A stretch of 64,000 nt of DNA from Parabacteroides sp. PH5-46 (GCF_029892785.1 NZ_JARXXA010000001.1:1-64000); one strand, 5' to 3'. Counted from the stretch's first letter, positions 1 through 10,390 are shown. Program-made: numbers and translations. Notes: generated from the sequence alone by a model not told the origin.

Positions 1-96
<96 letters not shown>

Positions 97-106
97 TTTT
101 TATTAT

Positions 107-143
107 AAAGAGACTGATTCTTTTAGAATCAGTCTCTTTTTTT
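107..143 (+). terminator. rRNA operon terminator
   Basis: A perfect 12-bp stem (AGAGACTGATTC at 109-120 pairing with 126-137) with a 5-base loop and a T run. It lies immediately after the 5S rRNA and fits an intrinsic terminator of the rRNA operon. Confidence 0.9.
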
Positions 144-241
144 GTTTATAGGGGGTGTCTAACGTTATTTAACGATATTGTGTGAACAATCGATCGTTGA
201 TTCTTTTTCTTATATAGAATAGTTATTAATAGGAAAACCTG

Positions 242-1408
242 ATGGTGAAAATTGCAAATAGGAAAACTCTGCTACTGATGGTGGGTTTATTTTTTTTGTT
301 GTCGGCTTGTCGTGAGAAGGAAAAAGTACAACTACCCATTGTTATCGTAGAAAAACCAGCAAAAAGTGATGTTCAGATTTATGGCGAATATGTAGGACGT
401 ATTCGTGCAGCTAGTTATGTGGAAGTGCATGCGCGTGTAGAAGGTTATCTGGAAGCAATGTTGTTCAAGGAAGGGAAATTTGTACAACTAAATGAACCTT
501 TATTTCAAATCAACTCATTGCAATATAAAGCCCGGCTGGAGAAGGCAAAAGCTCAACTGAAGAAGGCTGAAGCTCAAGCTGCCAAGTCCAAGCGAGACGT
601 AGAACGTCTGAAGCCTTTATACGAGCAACATGCTGCCAGTCAGCTGGATTTGGATAATGCAACTGCGGCGTTGGAAGATGCAGAAGCGAATATCGCGATC
701 AGCAAAGCCGACCTGGAGCAGGCTCAATTAGAGTTGAATTATACGACTGTAAAGTCTCCTATAGCAGGATATATCAGCGAACGTTTTGTAGATGTTGGCG
801 CTTTGGTTGGTCCGGGAGTCAACTCCAAGTTGGCTGCAGTTGTTAAGAGTGATACGGTGTTGGTAGACTTCAAGATGACGGCTTTGGATTACTTGCGTGC
901 AGAGCGTCGGAACGTACGTTTCGGCGTGCAGGATACGACACGTTCCTGGCAACCTACCGTTACGGTAACGTTAGCTGATAATACCGAGTATCCGATAACC
1001 GGCTATGTGGATTTTGCCGATCCTATTGTTGATCCTCAAACCGGGACGTTTGGGGTGCGGGCAGAGTTGTCTAATCCGAACCAGCGTCTGCTTCCCGGAC
1101 AATTTACGAAAGTCAAGCTCTTACTGGATGTACGTGAGAGAGCCATTGTGGTACCTCGAAAGTCCGTTTCGATAGAGAAGGGGGGCGCTTTTATATATAT
1201 TATCCGCCGGGATAATAAAGCAGAAAAACGATTTGTACAGATAGGTCCAGAAATACAGAACAACATTGTTATAGAACGAGGTTTGGGAGAAAGTGAGAAT
1301 GTCGTGATAGAAGGGTATCATAAGCTGACACCCGGTATGGAAGTCCGCTCCATTGAATCCGGAGATGAGGAAACCCTGAGCATCTTCAGAGAGGAGGATG
1401 CCGAATGA
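242..1408 (+). CDS. RND efflux periplasmic adaptor (AcrA/MexA type), lipoprotein
   Basis: Membrane fusion protein of a tripartite RND efflux pump; it bridges the inner-membrane permease and the outer-membrane channel. The N-terminus is a lipoprotein signal (LFFLLSAC, lipidated Cys about 23). A barrel-sandwich half-motif (VEGYLEAMLFKEGKFV, about 67-82), an alpha-helical hairpin rich in Ala/Lys/Glu (about 95-160) and a second lipoyl half (TTVKSPIAGYISERFV, about 165-180) follow, then beta-barrel and membrane-proximal domains. Length (388 aa) is usual. Its stop overlaps the permease start by 4 bp (ATGA), so the three pump genes form one translationally coupled operon. The substrate cannot be read from sequence. 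Confidence 0.95.
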   Translation: MVKIANRKTLLLMVGLFFLLSACREKEKVQLPIVIVEKPAKSDVQIYGEYVGRIRAASYVEVHARVEGYLEAMLFKEGKFVQLNEPLFQINSLQYKARLEKAKAQLKKAEAQAAKSKRDVERLKPLYEQHAASQLDLDNATAALEDAEANIAISKADLEQAQLELNYTTVKSPIAGYISERFVDVGALVGPGVNSKLAAVVKSDTVLVDFKMTALDYLRAERRNVRFGVQDTTRSWQPTVTVTLADNTEYPITGYVDFADPIVDPQTGTFGVRAELSNPNQRLLPGQFTKVKLLLDVRERAIVVPRKSVSIEKGGAFIYIIRRDNKAEKRFVQIGPEIQNNIVIERGLGESENVVIEGYHKLTPGMEVRSIESGDEETLSIFREEDAE

Positions 1409-4400
1409 GTCCGGGTTTTTTCATAGAACGTCCGGTGTTCTCTACGGTACTATCTATCCTGATTGTTATTGTAGGAATTATCGGTTTGGTGTCGTTGCCT
1501 ATCGACCAGTATCCGCAGATTACGCCTCCTGTTGTGAGGGTTAGCGCTTCTTATCCGGGAGCTAGTGCGCTTACGGTTTCCCAGGCGGTGGCAACACCTA
1601 TTGAGCAGGAATTGAATGGTACGCCCGGGATGATTTATATGCAGAGCAGCAGCTCAAACTCCGGGGGATTGTCGGTTACTATCACCTTCGATATCGGTGC
1701 CAATCCGGACCTGTCGGCTGTAGAAGTGCAGAACCGTATCAAGCTGGCCGAATCACGTTTGCCTGCCGAAGTAGTACAAAACGGGATCACTGTAGAAAAA
1801 CAGGCTCCCAGTCAGTTAATGACCCTGAGCCTTTTGTCGGAAGATCCCCGTTTTGACGAAATATACCTGAGTAATTTTGCCACCATTAATGTTCTCGACG
1901 TATTACGCCGTATTCCCGGTGTTGGGCGTGTATCTAATATCGGTAGCCGGTATTATGGTATGCAGATATGGGTGTATCCCGACCGCCTGGCCAATATGGG
2001 GCTAACCGTGCAGGACTTGCAGAACGCCTTGAAAGATCAGAACCGTGAATCGGCAGCTGGAGAGTTAGGTAAACAACCCGTTCTGGATGTTGATATTACG
2101 TTGCCTGTTACTGCTCATGGACGTCTTTCTACCGTAAAAGAATTTGAAGATATTGTTGTACGTGCCAATACAGACGGTACAATCGTGCGCCTGCGTGATG
2201 TGGCACGTATTTCGTTGGAAGCCTCGTCTTATTCTACCGAGAGTGGTTTGAATGGGGAGAATGCAGCCATCTTGGGCATCTATATGCTTCCGGGCGCCAA
2301 TGCAATGGAAGTAGCCGAGAACGTAAGGGAAGCCATGAAAGAAATCAGCCAGAATTTCCCGGAAGGCCTGGACTATATGTTCCCGTTTGATATGACGGAG
2401 TATATTTCGCAATCCATCCATGAGGTGTATAAAACCTTGTTTGAAGCCTTGTTCCTGGTTATCCTGGTAGTCTTTCTGTCATTACAAAACTGGCGGGCGG
2501 CGCTGATCCCTACTGTCGCTGTACCTATCTCGCTGATCGGAACATTCGGCTTTATGCTTATGATGGGTTTCTCGCTGAATATGCTCACCTTGCTTGGGTT
2601 GATTCTGGCAATTGGTATTGTGGTAGATGATGCGATTGTAGTAGTAGAGAACGTAGAACGTATTATGGAGGAAGAAAAGCTGACTCCCAGACAGGCTACC
2701 CATAAAGCGATGAAAGAACTGTCGGGAGCCCTGATCGCTACCTCCTTAGTACTAGCTGCCGTGTTTGTGCCGGTTAGTTTTCTGAGTGGTATCACCGGAC
2801 TACTTTACAGGCAATTTTCTGTTACGATAGTCGTTTCCGTATTACTTTCTTTGGTGGTTGCTTTGACCTTAAGTCCGGCGATGTGTGCCATTATCCTGCG
2901 TCCGGCTAAAAAGAAAAAGCATTTCATTTTCAGAAAAATCAATATCTGGTTATATAAAGGAAATAAACAATATACAAAGCTTCTGTTCCGATCGATACGC
3001 TTCCCTAAGCGGGTATTGGCGGGTTTTGGTATGGTATTGATCTTTATTTATGTATTAAACCATGTGATACCTACCAGTTTTATTCCGGAAGAAGACCAGG
3101 GATTTTTCACGGTTGAGCTGGAAATGCCGGAAGGAGCCACCCTGGAGCGTACGCGTGTCGTGACAGAACGAGCCATTGATTTTCTGAAGGGCTTGCCTTC
3201 CGTGGCTTATGTGCAGAATGTAACTGGAAGCAGTTCGCGCGTTGGAACATCCCAAAGCCGTGCGATGCTGACTGTTATATTAAAGCCGTGGGAAAAGCGT
3301 AAATCTTCCGGAATGGGCGTCTCGGACGTTATGGAAGAAGCGCGTAAGGAGTTTTATTATTATCCGGAAATCAAGGCCTATCTGAACCGTCCTCCGGTTA
3401 TTCCGGGCTTAGGCGAAAGCGGCGGGATAGAAGTGCAACTGGAAGGCCGTGGTGATGCCAGCTGGGACAACCTGGTGATGGCTACCGACACCTTTCTTTA
3501 TTATGCATCGCAAGCTCCGGAACTGAGAAGTGTCTCCTCTGCTTTACAGTCTGAGATTCCTCAGCTATATTTTGATGTAGACCGCGATCAGGCTAAATTC
3601 CTGGGCATTCCTTTGTCAGACATCTTTTCGACAATGAAAGCCTACCTGGGCTCTGTATATGTTAATGATTTTAATATGTTTAACCGTATCTACAGAGTGT
3701 ACATACAGGCCGAGGCTCCTTACCGGGCAACTCAGGACAATATAGGCCTCTTCTTTGTAAGAGCTCAGAACGGATCCATGATTCCGCTGACAGCACTTGG
3801 TACCACGCAATATACTACCGGGCCGGGAACAATCCGGCGCTTCAATATGTTCTCCACAGCCTCTATCAATGCCGTTGCTGCTCCGGGATATAGTTCCGGT
3901 GAAGCCATGACAGCTATTCAGAAGATTGCCCGCGAGCATCTGCCGGAGAATATCGGTTTGGAATGGAGCGGACTTTCCTACCAGGAAAAGCAGGCGGGAG
4001 GGCAAACCGGCTTTGTGCTGGCACTGGTGTTTCTGTTTGTATTCCTTTTCCTGGCAGCTCTGTATGAGAGCTGGATGGTTCCGATTGCCGTGCTTTTATC
4101 GCTGCCGGTCGCTGCTTTAGGAGCCTATTTGGGGGTTTGGGCTACAGGCTTGAATAACGATATTTATTTCCAGATAGGCTTGGTAACGCTGATTGGTCTG
4201 GCGGCTAAAAATGCGATTCTGATAGTAGAGTTTGCCAAGATACAGACGGATGCCGGCGTTTCTGTTGTAGAAGCAGCCGTTCATGCGGCCAGGATGCGTT
4301 TTCGCCCGATTCTGATGACTTCCCTTGCTTTTGTACTGGGGATGCTTCCGATGGTGTTGGCCAGTGGTCCGGGCTCAGCTTCGCGCCATAGTATCGGAAC

Positions 4401-4530
4401 GGGTGTTTTCTTCGGTATGTTGGTAGCTATTACCGTCGGAATTGTATTGGTACCTTTCTTCTTTGTGCTGGTTTATAAACTGAAAGGAAAAATCCGTTTA
4501 GGTAAGATTGTTAAAAGGAAAGCAAAATGA
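1405..4530 (+). CDS. RND efflux permease (AcrB/HAE1 family)
   Basis: Inner-membrane proton-driven drug or solute exporter. The N-terminus FFIERPVFSTVLSILIVIVG is the classic HAE1 start. The TM4 proton-relay pair is present (GIVVDDAIVVVENVE, Asp about 408/409), as is the TM10 lysine (GLAAKNAILIVEFA, about 935). Porter-domain signatures such as PIEQELNGTPGMIYM and the 1041-aa length match AcrB. It overlaps the adaptor gene by 4 bp and the outer-membrane factor gene by 4 bp. No local transcription regulator adjoins the operon, so regulation is not evident. Confidence 0.96.
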   Translation: MSPGFFIERPVFSTVLSILIVIVGIIGLVSLPIDQYPQITPPVVRVSASYPGASALTVSQAVATPIEQELNGTPGMIYMQSSSSNSGGLSVTITFDIGANPDLSAVEVQNRIKLAESRLPAEVVQNGITVEKQAPSQLMTLSLLSEDPRFDEIYLSNFATINVLDVLRRIPGVGRVSNIGSRYYGMQIWVYPDRLANMGLTVQDLQNALKDQNRESAAGELGKQPVLDVDITLPVTAHGRLSTVKEFEDIVVRANTDGTIVRLRDVARISLEASSYSTESGLNGENAAILGIYMLPGANAMEVAENVREAMKEISQNFPEGLDYMFPFDMTEYISQSIHEVYKTLFEALFLVILVVFLSLQNWRAALIPTVAVPISLIGTFGFMLMMGFSLNMLTLLGLILAIGIVVDDAIVVVENVERIMEEEKLTPRQATHKAMKELSGALIATSLVLAAVFVPVSFLSGITGLLYRQFSVTIVVSVLLSLVVALTLSPAMCAIILRPAKKKKHFIFRKINIWLYKGNKQYTKLLFRSIRFPKRVLAGFGMVLIFIYVLNHVIPTSFIPEEDQGFFTVELEMPEGATLERTRVVTERAIDFLKGLPSVAYVQNVTGSSSRVGTSQSRAMLTVILKPWEKRKSSGMGVSDVMEEARKEFYYYPEIKAYLNRPPVIPGLGESGGIEVQLEGRGDASWDNLVMATDTFLYYASQAPELRSVSSALQSEIPQLYFDVDRDQAKFLGIPLSDIFSTMKAYLGSVYVNDFNMFNRIYRVYIQAEAPYRATQDNIGLFFVRAQNGSMIPLTALGTTQYTTGPGTIRRFNMFSTASINAVAAPGYSSGEAMTAIQKIAREHLPENIGLEWSGLSYQEKQAGGQTGFVLALVFLFVFLFLAALYESWMVPIAVLLSLPVAALGAYLGVWATGLNNDIYFQIGLVTLIGLAAKNAILIVEFAKIQTDAGVSVVEAAVHAARMRFRPILMTSLAFVLGMLPMVLASGPGSASRHSIGTGVFFGMLVAITVGIVLVPFFFVLVYKLKGKIRLGKIVKRKAK

Positions 4531-5894
4531 AACAACATAATATTCTAAGCATACTCATTGCACTAACGATTTTATCTTCCTGTAAGATAGGGGAGAAATA
4601 TATCCGTCCGGACCTGCATTTACCGGAGCGTTTGGAGATGTATGCCGATACCTCTTCGGTAGAAGATATTTCCTGGCAGGCATTGTATACGGATACCGTT
4701 ATGCAAAGGCTTATTGTTACGGCATTGGATAACAACAAAGATATGCTCATAGCCTCTGCCCGTATCAAGGAAATGGCGGCTACGAAGCGTATCTCTTTTG
4801 CCAATATGTTTCCTTCTATTGATGCCCGCCTGAATGCACAGAAGGAACGTTTGAATTATGGCGGAGACAATCCGTCTCCCGATCCTGAATTTTCGGCCAA
4901 GGCCGTTTTGTCGTGGGAATTGGATTTATGGGGAAATCTTCGTTGGGCAAATGAGGCGGCTGTTGCTTCTTTCATGCAAACGGTAGAAGCCCGGAAAGCT
5001 TTGCAACTGACCATTGTAGCCGAAGTAGCAGCTGCTTATTATGAGTTGCGGGCCTTGGATAATGAACTAACGATTGTGCGGCAAACACTGGATGCCCGGC
5101 GCGAAGGCGTGCGTTTGGCTAAGCTACGCTTTGAAGGCGGGCTTACTTCCGAAACATCCTACAGGCAGGCGGATATAGAATTTGCCCGTACGGAAACCCT
5201 GGTGCCCGGTCTGGAAGAGGCTATCAAACTGAAAGAAAACGACCTGAGCTTTTTGCTGGGGCAATATGCCGGAGATATACCACGAGGCTTGTCCGTTGGA
5301 GGACAACATTTACCGGAAACCTTGCCGGTAGGCTTACCTTCTTCTTTGCTGGAACGCCGACCGGATATGAGGCAGGCAGAGCAGAAACTTCGCCAGGCCA
5401 ATGCGCGGGTAGGAGTGGCGCAAACAGACCTTTTCCCCAAAATAAGGCTTACCGGAAACCTGGGAGTGGAAAGTGACGAATTGGGAAATCTCTTGAAAAG
5501 TCCGGCCTGGTTCATTGCCGGAGATCTACTCACCCCGCTTTTCGCCATGGGAAAGAACCGGGCCAAACTGAAAGCAGAAAGAACTCGCTATGAACAGGAA
5601 GTGTACACCTATCAAAAAAATGTGCTCGAGGCTTTTAAAGAAGTAAACAATGCCATTGTCAGCCTGCGTAAGGCAAAAGATATACGGGCTTCCCGTGCCC
5701 GCTTGGAGGCTTCTGCCCAAAGCCACGTCCAACTGGCATATTTGCAATATATCAACGGAGTTACCAATTATATCGATGTATTGGATGCGCAACGAAGCCT
5801 ATTGGATGCCCAGTTAAGCCTGAACGACGCCGTACTTAATGAATTACTCTCTGTCGTGTATCTTTACAAAGCCTTGGGCGGAGGCTATCAGTAA
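4527..5894 (+). CDS. RND efflux outer-membrane factor (TolC/NodT family lipoprotein)
   Basis: Outer-membrane channel of the pump. It has a lipoprotein signal (ILSSC, Cys about 19), the NodT-type opening CKIGEKYIRPDLHLPE, and two OEP repeats with long Ala/Leu/Arg-rich helices. The SSLLERRPDMRQAEQKLRQA segment (about 272-291) is a hallmark of the NodT/OprM group. Length 455 aa is normal. The overlapping ATGA junction with the permease supports co-translation. The operon ends here; only a short GAGAC/GTCTC hairpin (5896-5907) without a good T run follows. Confidence 0.95.
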   Translation: MKQHNILSILIALTILSSCKIGEKYIRPDLHLPERLEMYADTSSVEDISWQALYTDTVMQRLIVTALDNNKDMLIASARIKEMAATKRISFANMFPSIDARLNAQKERLNYGGDNPSPDPEFSAKAVLSWELDLWGNLRWANEAAVASFMQTVEARKALQLTIVAEVAAAYYELRALDNELTIVRQTLDARREGVRLAKLRFEGGLTSETSYRQADIEFARTETLVPGLEEAIKLKENDLSFLLGQYAGDIPRGLSVGGQHLPETLPVGLPSSLLERRPDMRQAEQKLRQANARVGVAQTDLFPKIRLTGNLGVESDELGNLLKSPAWFIAGDLLTPLFAMGKNRAKLKAERTRYEQEVYTYQKNVLEAFKEVNNAIVSLRKAKDIRASRARLEASAQSHVQLAYLQYINGVTNYIDVLDAQRSLLDAQLSLNDAVLNELLSVVYLYKALGGGYQ

Positions 5895-6019
5895 TGAGAC
5901 GTGTCTCGCTTAATTTTGCTCGTGTCCTGTATTTATTTGCCCGTGTGCTATTTTGGATAGCTTGTTACCCAAAAAAATATAAAGACAGACTGTTTCTTTC
6001 GTGAAACCTGCTTTTGTTA

Positions 6020-6028
6020 TATCTTTGC
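6020..6028 (+). promoter_or_regulatory. -7 promoter element (TATCTTTGC)
   Basis: Perfect TAnnTTTGC box of the Bacteroidetes primary sigma factor. It ends 6 bases before the ATG at 6034, so the transcript would be nearly leaderless. It also argues against the upstream GTG at 6001 as start. No clear TTG -33 is seen. Confidence 0.65.
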
Positions 6029-6033
6029 AAGCC

Positions 6034-8190
6034 ATGAGGTATACCTTATACATACTGGTCTTTTTGATGACAATTATGATTTCTGTCCCCATTGCAGGAC
6101 AAAGAAATCCTGGAGGTAGTGGAAGAGGAGGCTTTTCCATGTCGAATCTTACTTCTTCTCAAAAAGAAATCCCCGATAGCTTATTGATTCCCGACAGCGC
6201 CGCTTTACAAGGAAAGCGGATCACTGCTTATCGGCTGACTTCCAAGATTGGTGATGCCTATATAGCCCCGATGGATACACATTACCTGAACTTCGGTAAT
6301 TCTACTCTGGTAGAAGCCAAGTCGCTGGGTGTAGGATATCTGGCTAATCTGGGTTCTCCGGCGCAGACCCGTATATTTTCCGAGCGGAAAGAAGCCCGTG
6401 ATTTCATATTTGCCGATGCCTACGACTACTATATCATGACACCGGAGAATGTTAATTATTACGATACCAAACTACCTTATACCAATGTTACGTTTACGCA
6501 GGGAGGCGCCTCTGATAAGCGCGAAGACCAGCTGAAGGGCGTGATGACCTGGAACTTCGGTAAACGGTTTAATATGGGAGGCGAGGCCGATTATATCTAC
6601 AGTCGCGGACAGTATAGAAGTAACGGAAATAGCCTGTTAAGTTATCGGATCTTTGGTAGTTACCGTTCAGACAGATACGAGTTGAATGCCTATCTGAATA
6701 ATTATAATTTTGTGAATTACGAGAATGGAGGTTTGAGTAACGACGAATATATTACCAATGTTGAGCAGTTTGAAACTGGTCGGCAAAAGGTAGATAGAAA
6801 AAGCTATCCGGTACGTTATTATGATACCTGGAATCGTGTGCGTGGCAAGCAGTATTTCCTTACACACCGCTACAATCTGGGCTTTACCAGGGAATTGTCT
6901 CAAACAGATGAAGAAGGCAATCCGATAGAAGTATTCGTGCCTGTTTCCAGCATTATTCATACCTTTGAATATGAGGATAACCGGCGGCGTTTTATCTCTA
7001 AAATAAATATAGACAGCGCTTACGTGAAACCGGATGCAGGCGTTGAAGTATATAATCCCAACCAACGGAAATTAGAGAATGTTTTCGGACTGGATCCTAC
7101 GTTAAACGATCTTACGTCTGCCTGGAATATGAAGAATACCTTCGCGCTTTCACTCCGGGAAGGTTTTCAGGATTGGGCCAAATTCGGGCTTACCGCTTTT
7201 GCTACATTTGAGAAAAGAAAATTCCAATTACCCGCTGCCATAGACGGGCTGACTTATAACCGAACGGAAGGAAGCGGGGTGAATCCCAACCCTTCTACCC
7301 TGGATTTTCCCTTTGTTAAGATATACGATGAGTTTACTACCTATCTGGGGGGAGATTTGTCTAAAAGGCAGGGTTCCGTACTAACCTATAATGCCCGGGG
7401 AGAATTCGCGTTAATCGGCGACGACCTTGGCGAATTCAGGCTCAGTGGGGATTTGCAGACCAATTTCAAACTATTAGGCAAGGAGGCTTCCTTTAAGGCG
7501 AATGGATACATAAGGAACGTTACACCGGCCTTTTACCAGCGATATAATCACTCCAGGTTTTATTGGTGGGATCCTGACCAGCCGGAGAATAAAACAGCCA
7601 AGCTGAGTAAAGTTAAGCAGTTTTATGCCGGAGGCGACATACATCTGGCATCTACAGGGACTACCTTGTCTGCCGGTTTTGAAAGCATACAAAACTATGT
7701 GTATTTCGGCCTGGATGGCTATCCGTACCAACACGGAAGTAATTTGCAGGTTATTACCGCCCGCTTGAAACAAGACTTCAAGTTTCGCGCATTTGGTTGG
7801 GAAACAGAGGCGGCATACCAGTTCAGCAGTGATCAGAATGTGATTCCGCTTCCCGACCTTACGGTGTCGTCTAATATGTATGTACAGTTTAAATTGGCCA
7901 AGGTGCTGTCGGTACAGTTCGGGGCGGATGTTCATTATAATACCAAGTATTATGCTCCGTATTACGAACCGGCTACTCAGCAGTTTCAGCTGCAAGACAC
8001 TAAGAAGATAGGCAATTATCCTTTGCTGAACGGCTATGTGAATTTCCACCTGAAACAGGCTCGATTCTTCATTATGGGATATAATTTAGGCTCAATGTTT
8101 ATCGATAAGCCCGAATCCTTCTCCCTGCTGCATTACCCGATGAATCCCATGGTGTTAAAGATGGGAATTTCCGTAGTCTTCAATAATTAG
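6034..8190 (+). CDS. putative porin (Bacteroidetes Porin_10-like outer-membrane beta-barrel)
   Basis: Predicted outer-membrane beta-barrel protein of about 718 aa. The ATG at 6034 was chosen over the GTG at 6001 because it gives a clean signal peptide (MRYTLYILVFLMTIMISVPIAGQ) and because a -7 promoter box ends just before it. A Gly/Ser/Arg linker follows, then alternating aromatic-rich strands (for example GGEADYIYSRGQYRSNGN and FYWWDPDQPENK), and the chain ends in a beta-strand (LKMGISVVFNN) as barrels do. This resembles the 'putative porin' family of Bacteroidetes; function is inferred from fold. The next gene starts 1 bp after its stop, so they probably share a transcript. Confidence 0.8.
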   Translation: MRYTLYILVFLMTIMISVPIAGQRNPGGSGRGGFSMSNLTSSQKEIPDSLLIPDSAALQGKRITAYRLTSKIGDAYIAPMDTHYLNFGNSTLVEAKSLGVGYLANLGSPAQTRIFSERKEARDFIFADAYDYYIMTPENVNYYDTKLPYTNVTFTQGGASDKREDQLKGVMTWNFGKRFNMGGEADYIYSRGQYRSNGNSLLSYRIFGSYRSDRYELNAYLNNYNFVNYENGGLSNDEYITNVEQFETGRQKVDRKSYPVRYYDTWNRVRGKQYFLTHRYNLGFTRELSQTDEEGNPIEVFVPVSSIIHTFEYEDNRRRFISKINIDSAYVKPDAGVEVYNPNQRKLENVFGLDPTLNDLTSAWNMKNTFALSLREGFQDWAKFGLTAFATFEKRKFQLPAAIDGLTYNRTEGSGVNPNPSTLDFPFVKIYDEFTTYLGGDLSKRQGSVLTYNARGEFALIGDDLGEFRLSGDLQTNFKLLGKEASFKANGYIRNVTPAFYQRYNHSRFYWWDPDQPENKTAKLSKVKQFYAGGDIHLASTGTTLSAGFESIQNYVYFGLDGYPYQHGSNLQVITARLKQDFKFRAFGWETEAAYQFSSDQNVIPLPDLTVSSNMYVQFKLAKVLSVQFGADVHYNTKYYAPYYEPATQQFQLQDTKKIGNYPLLNGYVNFHLKQARFFIMGYNLGSMFIDKPESFSLLHYPMNPMVLKMGISVVFNN

Positions 8191-8191
8191 T

Positions 8192-9031
8192 ATGATGATG
8201 AAGTCGCGTAAATTGCTCACGGTTTATCTGTTTCTGTTATTCCTGGCAGTTGCAACGATGTTTGTGATATGGTTTGGGAAAAACTACCGGAAACCCATTC
8301 TCCCTCGCGATTATGCGGAAATAGAAGAAGAAGGAATCCTGCGCATCATAACAGAATATAGTCCTTCAGGCTATTATATTTCCGGAGATACGATTGAAGG
8401 ATTTCAGTATGAACTGAGCCAGGCGATTGCCCGTGTATCGGGACTGGAAGTACAGACGCTCCTGGAAACAGGATTGCCCAAAAGTTTTGAAGCCCTAAAC
8501 AAAAATACCTGTGATATTATTGCCCGCAATATCCCGGTAACATCAGAAACGAAAGAAAACTATTTGTTTACGGAACCAATCGTGATGAACAGGCAAGTGC
8601 TCCTCCAACGGACGGCAGAGGCTAACAACGGAATTGCACCGATTCGTAGCCAACTGGATCTGGCAAACAAAGAAATTTATGTACCCCAGAATTCTCCGGC
8701 TCTGCTGCGTTTGCAGCACTTGGAGCATGAGATAGGGGATTCTCTTTATATAGTGGAAGATCCTGCTTATTCGTCTGAGCAATTAGCTATGATGGTGGCG
8801 AAAGGAGACATCGATTATGCCGTATGCGATTTGCAGGACGCTACCATTTTTCAAAGAGAACTGCCGGAAATAGATATACAAACGGATATTAGTTTTACCC
8901 AATTGCAAGCCTGGGCTGTACGGAAAAATTCGCCTGTATTGGCCGATAGTCTGAACAGTTGGCTTAGGAAGATAAAAGAGGAAGGTTCGTTTGATAAAAT
9001 ATATAAACGCTATTATAGCAGCCAACGCTAA
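8192..9031 (+). CDS. membrane-anchored periplasmic substrate-binding-like protein (SBP_bac_3)
   Basis: An N-terminal hydrophobic segment (about 9-29) is followed by a type-3 solute-binding fold: GILRIITEYSPSGYYISGD, IEGFQYELSQAIAR, CDIIARNIPVTSETKENYLFTEP and a C-terminal EEGSFDKIYKRYY. These are standard landmarks of amino-acid-binding proteins and of the N-terminal domain of lytic transglycosylase MltF. No transglycosylase domain follows and no ABC transporter genes are adjacent, so it may be an MltF-like sensor or regulatory domain rather than a transporter part. It starts 1 bp after the porin gene. Confidence 0.78.
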   Translation: MMMKSRKLLTVYLFLLFLAVATMFVIWFGKNYRKPILPRDYAEIEEEGILRIITEYSPSGYYISGDTIEGFQYELSQAIARVSGLEVQTLLETGLPKSFEALNKNTCDIIARNIPVTSETKENYLFTEPIVMNRQVLLQRTAEANNGIAPIRSQLDLANKEIYVPQNSPALLRLQHLEHEIGDSLYIVEDPAYSSEQLAMMVAKGDIDYAVCDLQDATIFQRELPEIDIQTDISFTQLQAWAVRKNSPVLADSLNSWLRKIKEEGSFDKIYKRYYSSQR

Positions 9032-9079
9032 TTTATTCGTGGGAATTGCTTACTTTTACACGCATTTTAATGATAAATA

Positions 9080-10351
9080 ATGAGATTTGATGAACTAAAT
9101 CTGGAAGATGCCGTTCTTGATGGGCTCGACGCCATGAATTTTCAGGAAACAACACCTATCCAGGAATTAACAATACCTATCATTTTAGAAGGGAAGGATG
9201 TGATAGCCTGTGCCCAAACCGGTACGGGAAAGACTGCCGCTTATGTATTACCCTTGATTAATGAACTGAGTAAGGGAGGTTTCCCTGTAGATGCTGTCAA
9301 TGCTGTGATTATGGCACCGACACGTGAACTGGCCCAGCAGATTGACCAGCAAATTGAAGGTTTCTCGTATTTTGTGCCTGTTTCGGCTGTAGCCGTTTAC
9401 GGCGGAACCGACGGGGTTACATGGGAACAGCAAAGAAAAGGACTTGAAGCCGGAGCCGATATTGTAATCGCTACTCCCGGACGTTTATTATCCCATATCA
9501 AACTGGGAACCGTAGACCTGTCTCGTGTTTCTTATTTTGTGCTGGATGAAGCAGACCGCATGCTCGACATGGGCTTTTACGAGGATATCACACAAGTGTA
9601 TAAACAAATGCCCGCTTCGTGCCAGATCATTATGTTTTCGGCAACTATGCCTCCCAAGATCCGTACCCTGGCAAAAACGATATTAAAAGACCCCGAGGAA
9701 GTTAAAGTAGCCATATCCCGTCCGCCTGACACGATTATGCAAACGGCATATATCTGCTATGATACGCAGAAGCTGAGTATCCTGGAAGATCTGTTCAGGC
9801 AAAATCGTCCGCAGCGTGTGATCATATTTTCTTCGTCCAAAGTAAAGGTAAAGGAACTGGCCGCTACGCTTAAACGAATGGACTTTAATGTAGCCGCTAT
9901 GCACTCGGACCTGGAACAATCGCAGCGCGAAGAAGTGATGCGTGAGTTTAAAAACGGGCGGATAGATGTTTTGGTGGCAACAGATGTGGTTTCTAGAGGA
10001 ATTGACATCAATGATATAAAACTGGTCGTTAACTTCGATATTCCCCATGATCCCGAAGATTATGTGCATCGTATCGGACGAACTGCCAGAGGGACAGACG
10101 GGAAAGGGCTTGCCATTACGTTTGTCTCTATAGAAGAGCAGGCGCAATTTCAACGGATAGAAACGTTTTTGGATAAAACGATCTATAAGATACCGATTGA
10201 TCCCAAATTTGGAGAGACACCCTTGTATGAACCCGGCAAATATGCCCGGAATAAACGGGGATTCTCGCGCAAAGGAGGAAAGCCTTCCGGAAATAGAACG
10301 AATAAGTCCTCGAAAAATACACAGAGTAGAGGTCGTTTTTCGAAACGCTGA
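9080..10351 (+). CDS. DEAD-box ATP-dependent RNA helicase
   Basis: RNA unwinding or remodelling enzyme. All core motifs are present: Q motif (FQETTPIQELTIP), Walker A AQTGTGKT, PTRELAQQ, TPGR, DEAD, SAT, and in domain 2 VATDVVSRGIDI and HRIGRTAR. The C-terminus is a short basic tail rich in Lys/Arg/Gly/Ser (from about 385), typical of RhlE-like proteins. A TACTTTTA box near 9051 is a plausible -7 element with a short leader. Cold-response or ribosome-assembly roles are common in the family but cannot be assigned here. Confidence 0.95.
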   Translation: MRFDELNLEDAVLDGLDAMNFQETTPIQELTIPIILEGKDVIACAQTGTGKTAAYVLPLINELSKGGFPVDAVNAVIMAPTRELAQQIDQQIEGFSYFVPVSAVAVYGGTDGVTWEQQRKGLEAGADIVIATPGRLLSHIKLGTVDLSRVSYFVLDEADRMLDMGFYEDITQVYKQMPASCQIIMFSATMPPKIRTLAKTILKDPEEVKVAISRPPDTIMQTAYICYDTQKLSILEDLFRQNRPQRVIIFSSSKVKVKELAATLKRMDFNVAAMHSDLEQSQREEVMREFKNGRIDVLVATDVVSRGIDINDIKLVVNFDIPHDPEDYVHRIGRTARGTDGKGLAITFVSIEEQAQFQRIETFLDKTIYKIPIDPKFGETPLYEPGKYARNKRGFSRKGGKPSGNRTNKSSKNTQSRGRFSKR

Positions 10352-10373
10352 CTAATAACTAAAAGAAATCAAC

Positions 10374-10381
10374 TATTTTTG
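10374..10381 (+). promoter_or_regulatory. -7 promoter element (TATTTTTG)
   Basis: TAnnTTTG box ending 9 bases before the ATG at 10391; a near-leaderless start like the one at 6034. It overlaps the TTG at 10379, which is therefore unlikely to be the true start codon. Confidence 0.55.
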
Positions 10382-10390
10382 TATATTGCT

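Noticed and set aside
8192-9031. Lytic transglycosylase MltF
   Set aside because: Only the N-terminal binding-protein domain is present; the catalytic SLT domain is absent.
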